DNA from: Flavobacterium sp. ASW18X
GTDB taxonomy: Bacteria; Bacteroidota; Bacteroidia; Flavobacteriales; Flavobacteriaceae
Assembly (NCBI RefSeq): GCF_005144745.1
Contig: NZ_SWKK01000012.1
Coordinates: 186,001-250,000, forward strand
DNA: 64,000 nt
Direction of reading: 5' to 3'
A program made the translations under genes and the position numbers. Under the pieces are notes generated by a model that was not told the origin of the DNA, made no database searches, and saw only the letters and a list, made by a program, of their open reading frames with translations. Shown piece by piece: positions 16,842-24,780 of the stretch. The first letter of the stretch is position 1, and each line of letters opens with the position of its first letter.

Positions 16842-18113
16842 TTGAACACGCTATCACCCATTTTTAAGAAGATACTTGGCCTGATTTTAAGTTTCGGGCC
16901 GGGTATTTTTGCTATTGGCTATACTATTGGTACTGGTAGCGTAACTTCTATGACAGTAGCTGGCAGTACTTATGGTATGCAGTTGCTCTGGGTTTTAGTG
17001 CTTAGTTGCTTGTTTTCCGGGGTGCTTATTTATGCTTACGGCCAATATGCATTGGTTACAGGGGAGACAGGCCTATTTGCGTTTAGGAAGCATTTAAAGT
17101 ATGGTAAACTCATGGCAATCTTAGTGCTAGTGGGGATTTCTTTTGGGCAATGGAATTCACTCATGGGTATATTGGGTATTAGTTCTAATATTGTTCAAGA
17201 GATTCTTGCCATATACATACCTACAATAAAATCTACTGGTGTTAATGTGGTATTCATAATTGCCGCCATTATTATTATCACCATGTACTTACTATTACTC
17301 AAAGGCAAGTACACTTTTTTTGAAAAAATCTTGGTCATTTTCGTGACCATCATGGGATTTTCATTTTTATTTTCATTATTTCTTGTACACCCTTTACCTG
17401 TAGAGGTCATACAAGGATTAATCCCCTCAATACCTCAAGTAGAAGGGGGTAAGATGATGGTAGCTGCCTTTGTAGGTACCACTATGGCATCTGCTACTTT
17501 TTTATCTAGACCTCTATTTGTAAAAGGAAAAGGTTGGACCTTAGAAGCTAATGGAGCACAACAGAAAAAAGACGCAATCATTGCGGCTATATTGGTTTTT
17601 GTTATAAGTGGGGCTATCATGGCCGTAGCTTGTGGAGCGCTGTACCATGAAGGTAAGGGCGTAAAAACAGTATTAGATATGGTAGGTGTTCTAGAGCCTG
17701 TAGCAGGCAAATTTGCACTAACCTTATTCTTTTTTGGAACTTTAAGTGCGGGGTTATCTTCTATTTTTCCCTGTTTATTAATAGCTCCAATTCTTTTAGC
17801 AGATTACCAGTCGGGAGAATTAGATACCAAGTCTAAGCAGTTCAAAGCAATTATGGCCATAGCTTGCTTATTTGCATTAATAGGGCCTGCAATTGGCGCA
17901 AATGCTATTGAAGTGCAAATTCTTTCTCAAGTGTTTAATGTATTTGTGTTACCACTTGTTGTTGCCGGTATTTTGTACTTGATGAACTTTACATCTGTTA
18001 TGGCAAAACATCGTCCGCACTGGGCACTGAATTTAGTGATGGGGGCTGCTTTTATTTTTGCTTGCATAATATCTTACAATGGTGTAATTGCCCTGTGGAA
18101 TTATTTAGGGTAG
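16842..18113 (+). CDS. Nramp-fold membrane transporter lacking the metal-site motifs
   Basis: Inner-membrane protein of 423 residues with about 11 hydrophobic segments. The N-terminal G-P-G and the run A-G-S-T-Y-G-M-Q-L-L-W-V align with helix 1 and the start of helix 2 of Nramp (MntH) metal transporters. The helix-1 motif D-P-G-N is G-T-G-S here, and the helix-6 M-P-H is M-A-S, so the usual Mn/Fe ligands are missing. It is the last gene of the alginate catabolic operon, which suggests another substrate, perhaps an organic acid or another cation. The start is TTG at 16842. The next in-frame ATG lies after helix 1, so it would remove that helix. Confidence 0.75.
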   Translation: MNTLSPIFKKILGLILSFGPGIFAIGYTIGTGSVTSMTVAGSTYGMQLLWVLVLSCLFSGVLIYAYGQYALVTGETGLFAFRKHLKYGKLMAILVLVGISFGQWNSLMGILGISSNIVQEILAIYIPTIKSTGVNVVFIIAAIIIITMYLLLLKGKYTFFEKILVIFVTIMGFSFLFSLFLVHPLPVEVIQGLIPSIPQVEGGKMMVAAFVGTTMASATFLSRPLFVKGKGWTLEANGAQQKKDAIIAAILVFVISGAIMAVACGALYHEGKGVKTVLDMVGVLEPVAGKFALTLFFFGTLSAGLSSIFPCLLIAPILLADYQSGELDTKSKQFKAIMAIACLFALIGPAIGANAIEVQILSQVFNVFVLPLVVAGILYLMNFTSVMAKHRPHWALNLVMGAAFIFACIISYNGVIALWNYLG

Positions 18114-18202
18114 CAAAACACCATTTCATCTTTAACTCTATCACTTTCGGTAAACAGTTAATCTTCTAACGGATAGAACAAAAACACTCTTTTATTGCTA
18201 TG

Positions 18203-18210
18203 TACTTTTG
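18203..18210 (+). promoter_or_regulatory. -7 promoter element before the DJ-1/PfpI gene
   Basis: TACTTTTG fits TAnnTTTG exactly and ends 21 bases before the chosen ATG (18232). No clear -33 TTTG is seen. Confidence 0.45.
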
Positions 18211-18231
18211 AGTAACAAAAAAAAGCAAGAT

Positions 18232-18795
18232 ATGAGTTTAGAAAATAAAAAGGTAGCTATGTTAGCTACACACGGTTTTGAAAAATCCGAATTATTTCAA
18301 CCCCTAAACGCACTAAAAGAAGAAGGTGCACAAGTAGATATTATTTCTTACCACGAAGGTGAAATAAAAAGTTGGGACGGTGACAATTGGGGAGAAAGCA
18401 TCAAAGTAGATAAACAAATTAAAGATGTAAAAGCAGAAGACTACCATACTTTGGTATTGCCAGGTGGGGTAGCGAATCCAGATAGTATGCGTACTAATGA
18501 AGACGCATTGTCATTTATCAAAGACTTTTTTAAACTAAGCAAACCAGTAGCGGCTATTTGCCATGCACCTTGGTTGTTAATTAGTGCCGGAGTGATAGAA
18601 AATAGAAAAGTAACTTCTTACAAAAGCATTAAGGATGATGTAATTAATGCAGGAGCTACATGGGTAGATGAAGCAGTAGTGGTAGATGATGGATTGACTA
18701 CCAGTAGAAACCCAGACGATTTACCGCAATTTATCTCTAAAGTAATAGAGGAATTAAAAGAAGGTAAGCACGAAGGTCAGGTTGTAAACGCCTAA
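18232..18795 (+). CDS. DJ-1/PfpI family protein (type 1 glutamine amidotransferase-like)
   Basis: Cytoplasmic stress protein of 187 residues from the ATG at 18232. A TTG eight codons upstream is less likely because it overlaps the -7 promoter element. The nucleophile elbow is A-I-C-H-A-P-W, with the reactive Cys followed by His as in PfpI/YhbO-type proteins, and an acidic residue near the N-terminus (K-S-E-L) fits the family. Members act as deglycases, chaperones or proteases, and which applies here cannot be read from the sequence. A terminator follows. Confidence 0.85.
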   Translation: MSLENKKVAMLATHGFEKSELFQPLNALKEEGAQVDIISYHEGEIKSWDGDNWGESIKVDKQIKDVKAEDYHTLVLPGGVANPDSMRTNEDALSFIKDFFKLSKPVAAICHAPWLLISAGVIENRKVTSYKSIKDDVINAGATWVDEAVVVDDGLTTSRNPDDLPQFISKVIEELKEGKHEGQVVNA

Positions 18796-18816
18796 GAAAA
18801 AGAATTTATATTGAAT

Positions 18817-18847
18817 CAAAAGGCAAGGTATACATCTTGCCTTTTTT
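18817..18847 (+). terminator. Intrinsic terminator after the DJ-1/PfpI gene
   Basis: Stem AAAGGCAAG against CTTGCCTTT with a short loop, ending in T6. It lies 22 bases after the stop and 12 before the next start. Confidence 0.85.
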
Positions 18848-18858
18848 AAGTTAAAAGC

Positions 18859-20388
18859 ATGGCAATATTAGGAAATATCATTAAAGGGGTTATAGATGTC
18901 ACAGGTAAGCTAACAGAAGACCACAAACCCGTAGACGAGCAAAAAGCAGTATTGACAAATTTGCTAAAGACTGCAGAAAATACATTGTTTGGACAGCATT
19001 ACGAGTTTGGAAAAATCTTGGCTGCCCCTGATATTCAGGCTGCTTATGCTCAAAAAGTTCCCTACCATGATTATAACAAAATGGCTCAAGAATGGTGGCA
19101 AGATGTGGTAGATGGGAAAGAAGATGTTACCTGGCATGGGAATCCAGACTATTTTGCTTTAAGCTCTGGAACTACAGGTAAAAAGAGCAAACGCATACCT
19201 GTAACGGATGCTATGATTAAAAGTATAAGAAAAGCAGGAATAGAGCAGGTTTTGGCATTGCATAATTTTGATTTACCTCCAGATTTTTTTGAAAAAGAAA
19301 TTATGATGCTTGGCAGTTCTACAGATTTAAACCAGAGAGATGGCCATTTAGAGGGAGAAATAAGTGGTATAAGTGCTAGTAATATTCCTTTTTGGTTTAA
19401 GGGGTATTACAAACCGGGCGAAGACATTGCTAAGATAGATGATTGGGATACGCGTGTAGAAACTATAGCTAGAGAAGCAAAAAATTGGGACATTGGTGCC
19501 CTAAGTGGAATTCCTTCTTGGATGGAGCTAATGTTAGAGAAAGTAATTGAGTATCACAATGTGGAACACATTCATGAGATTTGGCCCAATTTACAGGTAT
19601 ACACCTCTGGTGGCGTAGCTTTTGACCCTTACCAAAAGAGTTTTAATGCATTATTAGGTAAGCCAATACAAATAATAGATACGTATTTAGCTTCTGAGGG
19701 TTTTATTGCATTTCAAAATAGACCAGAAACTACAGCAATGAAATTAGTTACAGATAATGGTATTTATTTTGAGTTTGTACCCTTTAAACCAGAATACATC
19801 AATCCAGATGGCTCTTTGGTCGCAGACGCTCCAAGTTTAACTTTAGACGAGGTTACTACAGAAGAGGATTACGTATTGCTAATTTCTACCGTGGCAGGGG
19901 CTTGGCGTTATATTATTGGGGACACCATTGCATTTACAGATGTGGCTAGAGCAGAGATTAAGATAACGGGTAGAACCAAGTTTTTCCTAAATACCGTTGG
20001 GAGTCAATTATCTGTAAATAAAATGAATGATGCTGTTCAGTATTTAGAAGAACAGCTCAACTTACATATTCCAGAATATACGCTCTGCGCTAAACGTTAT
20101 GACGATGGATTTTACCACACTTGGTATCTAGGAGCAAGTGAGAATAAAGATGTGGAAAACACTGCTGCATTGTTAGATAATTTTCTAAAAGAAGCCAATA
20201 AGAATTACAAGGTAGCAAGAACCAAAGCATTAGAAGGGGTAAAAGTACATTTTGTAAAGCAAGAAGTATTTACGGAATGGAGTGGAGCCAACAAAAAGAA
20301 AGGTGGGCAGGTGAAAATGGAGCGTGTCATGGGAGAGGAGAAGTTTGCAGAATGGGAAGAATTTTTACAGAGAAATAACTATCAGTAA
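18859..20388 (+). CDS. GH3 auxin-responsive promoter family protein
   Basis: Adenylate-forming enzyme fold of the GH3 family, 509 residues, as long as typical bacterial members. The ATP-binding loop S-S-G-T-T-G-K-K-S-K is near residue 107. Other family pieces are Y-L-A-S-E-G-F-I-A and, further on, I-T-G-R-T-K-F-F-L-N. Plant GH3 enzymes conjugate amino acids to acyl substrates. The substrate of the Bacteroidetes group is unknown. It stands alone between a terminator and a convergent gene. Confidence 0.88.
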   Translation: MAILGNIIKGVIDVTGKLTEDHKPVDEQKAVLTNLLKTAENTLFGQHYEFGKILAAPDIQAAYAQKVPYHDYNKMAQEWWQDVVDGKEDVTWHGNPDYFALSSGTTGKKSKRIPVTDAMIKSIRKAGIEQVLALHNFDLPPDFFEKEIMMLGSSTDLNQRDGHLEGEISGISASNIPFWFKGYYKPGEDIAKIDDWDTRVETIAREAKNWDIGALSGIPSWMELMLEKVIEYHNVEHIHEIWPNLQVYTSGGVAFDPYQKSFNALLGKPIQIIDTYLASEGFIAFQNRPETTAMKLVTDNGIYFEFVPFKPEYINPDGSLVADAPSLTLDEVTTEEDYVLLISTVAGAWRYIIGDTIAFTDVARAEIKITGRTKFFLNTVGSQLSVNKMNDAVQYLEEQLNLHIPEYTLCAKRYDDGFYHTWYLGASENKDVENTAALLDNFLKEANKNYKVARTKALEGVKVHFVKQEVFTEWSGANKKKGGQVKMERVMGEEKFAEWEEFLQRNNYQ

Positions 20389-20393
20389 ATGGG

Positions 20394-21017
20394 TTATTCG
20401 CCAATTTCCTTAACCAATTCTCTAATTTCTTCTGGAGATAGATAAAAGTCCTTTATACGTTTTTTGTATAAAGGGTCTATATCCGCATTATCTAATATAA
20501 AATGTTTTGTTTTTAAAATATAGGCTGCCATTCCATTTTTTACCGCAAATAGGTCTGCATTACGCTCTGCGGACTTTACGTGTTCTTTAAAAAGTACATA
20601 CCTAATACCAAATATGAGCATTTCCCAATTATTTAGTTGTTGGTAATCCATAACGTGTCCTAGTTCATGGCCTAACCATCCTATAAGTACATCTTTTGGT
20701 ACGTGTATGGTTTTAAACTCCTGATTATTGATTTTAAACTTTTCGCTAATCAAAATAACATAACCTCTTTTCTTTTTACTTCTAAAAAAGCTTCCAAAAG
20801 TAGGCTGGGCCATCATTACAGACTTTTTAATATTCTTTTTGAATTTAAAATGAATAGGAACATCTTTTAAACTAGGAAAGTGTTCTAATGCAATTGTAGC
20901 TTCTTTTTGTATGGTTTCTGGTATATGCATAGTAGGGGTAATGCTATTAAAATATACAAATAGTACTGCTAGGAGTAAAACTATGGGTTGTACTAAGTAA
21001 ATACGTAATTTCTTCAT
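20394..21017 (-). CDS. Membrane-anchored protein with a HELGH metalloprotease motif
   Basis: A 207-residue protein with one N-terminal membrane segment (residues about 5-25) and the zinc motif G-H-E-L-G-H-V-M-D-Y near residue 115. A second acidic stretch, S-A-E-R-N-A-D, follows about 35 residues later and could give the third ligand. This is the pattern of small gluzincin-like peptidases with an extracytoplasmic catalytic domain. I do not recognise a named family. It is convergent with the GH3 gene, five bases apart, with no terminator between them. Confidence 0.65.
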   Translation of the reverse strand: MKKLRIYLVQPIVLLLAVLFVYFNSITPTMHIPETIQKEATIALEHFPSLKDVPIHFKFKKNIKKSVMMAQPTFGSFFRSKKKRGYVILISEKFKINNQEFKTIHVPKDVLIGWLGHELGHVMDYQQLNNWEMLIFGIRYVLFKEHVKSAERNADLFAVKNGMAAYILKTKHFILDNADIDPLYKKRIKDFYLSPEEIRELVKEIGE

Positions 21018-21039
21018 AATCCGTTACGGCATAAAAAAT

Positions 21040-21067
21040 AAAAACCTGGTTGTAGACCAGGTTTTTA
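21040..21067 (-). terminator. Terminator downstream of the small lipoprotein gene
   Basis: Stem AAAACCTGGT against ACCAGGTTTT with a 5-nt loop and A/T runs on both sides. It lies 22 bases past the stop of the minus-strand gene at 21089 and just before the next minus-strand gene. Confidence 0.8.
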
Positions 21068-21088
21068 TTTCATAGCAATTTTTTAATC

Positions 21089-21301
21089 TTAATGGTCATC
21101 TGTATCACCATCAAATTCTTCTTTAACGTCTTTAGCAGCGTCTTCTACTTCTTCACCTGCTTCTTCAACACCATCTTCAATTTCTTCCATGGTGTCCTCT
21201 GCTTTATCTTCTGTAGTTTCTCTACAGCTGGTGAACATAACCGCCATTACAAACAATAGGGTAAAAAGCGCTGCTGTTTTTTTAGTGATTCTCGTAATCA
21301 T
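21089..21301 (-). CDS. Small acidic lipoprotein
   Basis: A 70-residue protein with a lipobox (M-F-T-S-C, Cys26) followed by about 45 residues made almost only of Glu, Asp, Ala, Val and Lys in a helical heptad-like pattern (E-E-V-E-D-A-A-K-D-V-K-E). Such small acidic lipoproteins occur beside other envelope-stress genes in flavobacteria. The next gene upstream on this strand is the 53-residue DUF1328 protein, 48 bases away. The function is unknown. Confidence 0.75.
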   Translation of the reverse strand: MITRITKKTAALFTLLFVMAVMFTSCRETTEDKAEDTMEEIEDGVEEAGEEVEDAAKDVKEEFDGDTDDH

Positions 21302-21349
21302 TTCTCTGTTTTTTTAGATTCAACTTTAGTTTTTAGGGTCAATTAACTT

Positions 21350-21511
21350 CTAGATTCTTTTTCTACCAGTTATCAATGAGATAATAAATAGAATAATGAA
21401 AATGAAGAATAATATTTTAGCAATACTTGCTGCCCCTGCAGCTATTCCTCCGAATCCAAAAATTGCGGCTATTATAGCCAATATTACAAATGTGACTGTC
21501 CAACGTAACAT
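21350..21511 (-). CDS. DUF1328/YtjA-like two-helix membrane peptide (53 aa)
   Basis: Reading the minus strand from the ATG at 21511 gives 53 residues starting M-L-R-W-T-V-T-F. Two hydrophobic helices (about 4-20 and 28-47) are joined by a Gly/Ala-rich turn F-G-F-G-G-I-A-A-G-A-A, and the end is G-R-K-R-I. This is the pattern of the DUF1328 (YtjA) family, whose members are short inner-membrane proteins often tied to stress. A -7 element TATATTTG lies 51 bases upstream. It may be cotranscribed with the small lipoprotein that follows. Confidence 0.85.
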   Translation of the reverse strand: MLRWTVTFVILAIIAAIFGFGGIAAGAASIAKILFFIFIILFIISLITGRKRI

Positions 21512-21561
21512 AGTTTTCTTTTTTTAGGTTGATGTCTGACTATCTCTTAATCAGTACACTA

Positions 21562-21569
21562 CAAATATA
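21562..21569 (-). promoter_or_regulatory. -7 promoter element for the DUF1328 gene
   Basis: On the minus strand the bases read TATATTTG, an exact TAnnTTTG. A start site about 40 bases before the ATG fits. Confidence 0.45.
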
Positions 21570-21660
21570 CAGCTGCATAGGGGCTTGGTTTGATGCTAAG
21601 AAATTAACAATTAACTCATTAGCATATAACTAAAACTATTGGTCTTAAATACTGTTAAAA

Positions 21661-21691
21661 AAAACATCCGTCTAAATAAGACGGATGTTTT
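21661..21691 (-). terminator. Terminator after the SRAP-like gene
   Basis: Perfect 13-bp stem AAAACATCCGTCT against AGACGGATGTTTT with a 5-nt loop, 26 bases past the stop of the minus-strand gene. Confidence 0.88.
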
Positions 21692-21716
21692 GAGTTAATT
21701 ATTAAAATGTGTGCGC

Positions 21717-22409
21717 TTAGTTTAAGGAAAAAGGATACAGGTTATTCCGCAGAAGCTTATCTGCCTGTTCTTTTTCAAAAAGTTTTTTGGGTACGGAATG
21801 TATGTTAAATTCTAAATCATACATAGTTCCCATCAGTTCTTTTGCAGAGGTTTGGTCTAAATCATCGCTAAGCCAAGAATTTCCTTGTTCTTTAGAAATA
21901 ATTAATGGTGCTACATTGCTAATATCTTGGTGGTCTGTAATATTGCTATATGTACCTGTAGTAACTACTGCACAGGTAAGAAATCCATCTTCTAATTTAC
22001 TATAAACCCCAGCAATAAAGAAAGGTTTATTGTCCTTTAGAGTGATAAGAAACGGTTCTATTTTTCCATTGTTGAATAGATACGTGTAGAAACCAGTAAC
22101 CGTAATTAGGCATCTATCGTTCTCCAAAGAGCGTTCCGCCCAAGGAAATTTATCTTCTGTTTTAGAAATGTTTAAAGTATTGGCTTGCTTTTGAAAAAAC
22201 ATCCAGTCTTCCTTGAATCCGTTTGGCATAAGACCCCAAATGGCAAATTGAAGTTGTTCAGGTTCTGCTAAGGTGATTATGGGTAAATTTTCTTCTTTAA
22301 ACCCATTTATAATCATTCTAGGATTATACAGTTCTGGATATTCAAACGGTACACCAAACTCTTCTTCTATTTCTTCTTTTGCCGCTACATTAGAAAGTTT
22401 GTATATCAT
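21717..22409 (-). CDS. SRAP/HMCES-like protein without catalytic residues
   Basis: A 230-residue protein with the overall SRAP (YedK/HMCES) layout: a short N-terminus, the W-G-L-M-P segment, N-I-S-K-T-E where N-A-R-S-E-T is usual, C-L-I-T-V-T-G-F-Y-T-Y where C-L-I-P-x-x-G-F-Y-E-W is usual, and N-V-A-P-L-I-I for H-x-R-M-P-V-I-L. Active members begin M-C-G-R and use Cys2 to trap abasic sites in single-stranded DNA. This one begins M-I-Y-K, and the catalytic Glu and His positions are Thr and Ser. It is probably a pseudoenzyme, although DNA binding may remain. It is followed by its own terminator. Confidence 0.75.
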   Translation of the reverse strand: MIYKLSNVAAKEEIEEEFGVPFEYPELYNPRMIINGFKEENLPIITLAEPEQLQFAIWGLMPNGFKEDWMFFQKQANTLNISKTEDKFPWAERSLENDRCLITVTGFYTYLFNNGKIEPFLITLKDNKPFFIAGVYSKLEDGFLTCAVVTTGTYSNITDHQDISNVAPLIISKEQGNSWLSDDLDQTSAKELMGTMYDLEFNIHSVPKKLFEKEQADKLLRNNLYPFSLN

Positions 22410-22547
22410 GTTTAAATCTTTTAATGCAAGTTCGCAATAACTGTTGGAGTAAAGTGTCTCAATTCCTTCTAATGCTAATCCTTTTAAAATTAAGTGTTTA
22501 GCTTTTTGGCTTTAGGGAGGAATATTATTAGGATAAGCTTCAACAAA

Positions 22548-23441
22548 TTAAGATGTAGTAGTTTCACCCTTTAGTTGTGCAACCAAATCTTGTGGTACAT
22601 CAAGGGTGCGTATGGGGAAAGGAATTACAATACCTTCAGCATCAAAAGCAGCTTTTATTTTAATCATTGCTTCTGTTTTAGCTTTAGCTACTTCTAAGGC
22701 AGAAGTAGAGTTTATCCAGAAACGGGTTTCAAAGTCGATAGAACTACTACCAAATTCACGATAAAGAAAAATAATTTCTTCGTCTGAAGTAACTGCGTCA
22801 AAATTGGCTACTATAGTTTGCTTAACAATTTTTCGAACTAATTCTAAATCGGAATCATACCCCACACCACATTCTAAAATTACCCTAGATTGGGAGGTAG
22901 TGCTGTAATTTTTAATAGGATTTTCCACTACCATTTTGTTAGGGATGTATACCAAATTATTATCTACTTGTTTAAGCGTTATAACTCTTAAATCGATGTC
23001 TACTACCTCGCCTTCGTAATCATTGGTTTTAATCCAATCGCCAAATTTTATTTGTTTCACATAAGAAAGTAGAATACCAGAATAGGTGTTTGCCAAAGCA
23101 CCTTGTAGCGCTAATCCAACTGCCAAACCAGCAACACCTGCTCCTGCAAGTACTGTATTTAAAGCTTTGCCCAAGTTTAAGATGCCTAAGACAAGAAAGA
23201 GTCCAATAAGAATAACAGCTACTGACGTTATCTGAGATAACAATTGTTTCATACTTTCTTGCAGTCTACTGCGACTCGTAAGCTTATAGGCAAGCTTTTT
23301 TATGTACCTAGAAAGTATGATGGTAAGGACAAATACTAAAATGGCTAAAATAAGATTGGGTAGGTTCGCTACAAAAGCGTTTAACCAACCATCTAATTTT
23401 GTCCACATGCCTTCTAAGGCTTTTTTAAATTTGTCTTCCAT
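22548..23441 (-). CDS. Small-conductance mechanosensitive channel, MscS family
   Basis: Inner-membrane channel that opens under hypo-osmotic shock, 297 residues, the size of E. coli MscS. Three N-terminal helices are followed by the pore-lining segment G-V-A-G-L-A-V-G-L-A-L-Q-G-A-L-A-N (about 105-121) and the beta domain (F-G-D-W-I-K). The C-terminus ends I-P-F-P-I-R-T-L, as in this family. It is grouped with other envelope-stress genes on the same strand. Confidence 0.93.
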   Translation of the reverse strand: MEDKFKKALEGMWTKLDGWLNAFVANLPNLILAILVFVLTIILSRYIKKLAYKLTSRSRLQESMKQLLSQITSVAVILIGLFLVLGILNLGKALNTVLAGAGVAGLAVGLALQGALANTYSGILLSYVKQIKFGDWIKTNDYEGEVVDIDLRVITLKQVDNNLVYIPNKMVVENPIKNYSTTSQSRVILECGVGYDSDLELVRKIVKQTIVANFDAVTSDEEIIFLYREFGSSSIDFETRFWINSTSALEVAKAKTEAMIKIKAAFDAEGIVIPFPIRTLDVPQDLVAQLKGETTTS

Positions 23442-23502
23442 TTGTTTTTTATGGTGTTGGTGAATAATTTAAATTCACCTTGTTTGTTTGGAGTTAAAAA
23501 AT

Positions 23503-23709
23503 CTATTTAAAGACTTTTTTTAATAAGTAAGCAATGACAATTTTTTTGACTGGCGAAATAATTTTGTGCGCTAAGGTCATAGGTTGAAAGTAATGTTCAA
23601 TATCGTCTTTGCTAGACTTTAATAGTTCTACATTAATCTCCTTTCTAAGGCGTAGAATTTTAAGTTCTTGTTGAATTTCTGCAAGCGAATTAAAATCAGT
23701 TTTACTCAT
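23503..23709 (-). CDS. Small conserved protein (DUF6327-like)
   Basis: A 68-residue protein: an amphipathic charged helix at the start (L-A-E-I-Q-Q-E-L-K-I-L-R-L-R-K-E-I), then a basic amphipathic C-terminus. Its start overlaps the end of the holin-like gene by eight bases, so translation is probably coupled. Small proteins of this shape follow YtxH and holin-like genes in many flavobacteria. The family name is from memory and uncertain. Confidence 0.65.
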   Translation of the reverse strand: MSKTDFNSLAEIQQELKILRLRKEINVELLKSSKDDIEHYFQPMTLAHKIISPVKKIVIAYLLKKVFK

Positions 23710-24055
23710 CTCTTAATAAGGTTTTAGAAAGTTTTCTAACAATCGCTTTTTCAATAATTCCTCTAAAAGGAATAAGTGCTAAACCTAGTAATATATAAAT
23801 ACAACCAACTATGGCGTACCCTAAACTACTACTGTTAACGCCTTCACCTATATAAATAGAGAGTCCTATAGACAAAAACACTGCAGCCATTATGGCAAAA
23901 ATGCCTAACATACAATATTTAATAAAAGAAATGCTGATTTCCGAAGTATGGTAAAACAGTTTCAATTTATAATACTCCCAAGAATTTTGTAGCAATTCTT
24001 GGGAGTTGTCTAATGACTCAGTTGTTATAGTGCTTATTTTCTTTTCGGCCGCCAT
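23702..24055 (-). CDS. Phage holin-superfamily / DUF1469-like membrane protein
   Basis: A 117-residue protein with a charged N-terminus and two long hydrophobic segments (about 45-65 and 75-98), then a basic tail. This matches the Phage_holin_3_6 (DUF1469) group, which in chromosomes is a stress-associated membrane protein and not a lysis gene. Its ATG shares a base with the stop of the YtxH gene (overlap at 24055), so translation is coupled. Confidence 0.75.
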   Translation of the reverse strand: MAAEKKISTITTESLDNSQELLQNSWEYYKLKLFYHTSEISISFIKYCMLGIFAIMAAVFLSIGLSIYIGEGVNSSSLGYAIVGCIYILLGLALIPFRGIIEKAIVRKLSKTLLRDE

Positions 24056-24384
24056 TAGGATGCTTGTAACTTTTTATTTCTTGCTTTTAAATCCTTCAAC
24101 TTACTTTCTAAGGTAGAAATGACGTCGTCTGCTTTATAACTAGCATCGCTTACTAAAGCCTCTACTTCATGCTCCAAACTACTTCTCTTAGTAGTAAAAG
24201 AACTAGCAATCTGGTTGCCTAATTGGGTAGCGCTGTTCGCTACATTATCTACCACATGGTTACTTTCTTCCACCAATTTTTTTCTTGTAGAAGAACCTTT
24301 ATCTGGGGCAAATAAGATACCTAACGTGGCTCCTATAGCCGTACCGGCTAATATTCCTAAAATTGTATTACTGCTATCGCTCAT
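24055..24384 (-). CDS. YtxH domain protein (gas-vesicle/general-stress type)
   Basis: A 109-residue protein. The N-terminal membrane helix is rich in Gly/Ala (I-L-A-G-T-A-I-G-A-T-L-G-I-L-F-A-P-D-K-G), which is the YtxH signature, and A-P-x-x-G marks its end. A long charged coiled-coil-like region follows. Members are general-stress proteins. It is the first gene of the group YtxH, holin-like, DUF6327-like. Confidence 0.9.
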   Translation of the reverse strand: MSDSSNTILGILAGTAIGATLGILFAPDKGSSTRKKLVEESNHVVDNVANSATQLGNQIASSFTTKRSSLEHEVEALVSDASYKADDVISTLESKLKDLKARNKKLQAS

Positions 24385-24564
24385 AGTATAAATTTTTTAA
24401 TGATTCAAGTCAAAAGTACTTCAGTTATTAAGGTTTGATTAATGCAAAAGCGAAAGTCTTTGATGGTTTTACAAAATGCAATTGCGTTAAGGATAAATGC
24501 ATTAACAATACGCTAGGAGACAGCATACGGGTAACTTGCGGTGATTAATCTAAAACCAAAAAAA

Positions 24565-24729
24565 ATGAAACAAGGAGAAGAAAAAACCGAGTTCGTTAAA
24601 GAAGAACATAAGGATAGCAAAAAGTATATCTTTCAGAAAAACACCAAAACCAAAGTAGCATTCTTTTTTGTATTGAGTGTTCTTGTGTTACTTATTTTAG
24701 GTGTTGTAGTTAGTGGTGTTTCCTTCTAA
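24565..24729 (+). CDS. Small single-helix membrane protein
   Basis: From the ATG at 24565 the product has 54 residues: a charged N-terminal half (K-E-E-H-K-D-S-K-K) and one hydrophobic helix at the end (F-F-F-V-L-S-V-L-V-L-L-I-L-G-V-V-V). A GTG eight codons earlier is less likely. It could be real or a chance frame. The clean helix and the adjacent stress genes favour real. The function is unknown. Confidence 0.5.
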   Translation: MKQGEEKTEFVKEEHKDSKKYIFQKNTKTKVAFFFVLSVLVLLILGVVVSGVSF

Positions 24730-24780
24730 CTGAGCACACCAGATACAAACCAATATCCAAGTAGAACTAAATAAAAATAC

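Noticed and set aside
23702-24055. Holin-like gene as a prophage remnant
   Set aside because: There are no other phage genes nearby, and the neighbours (YtxH, MscS) show the chromosomal stress-gene context.
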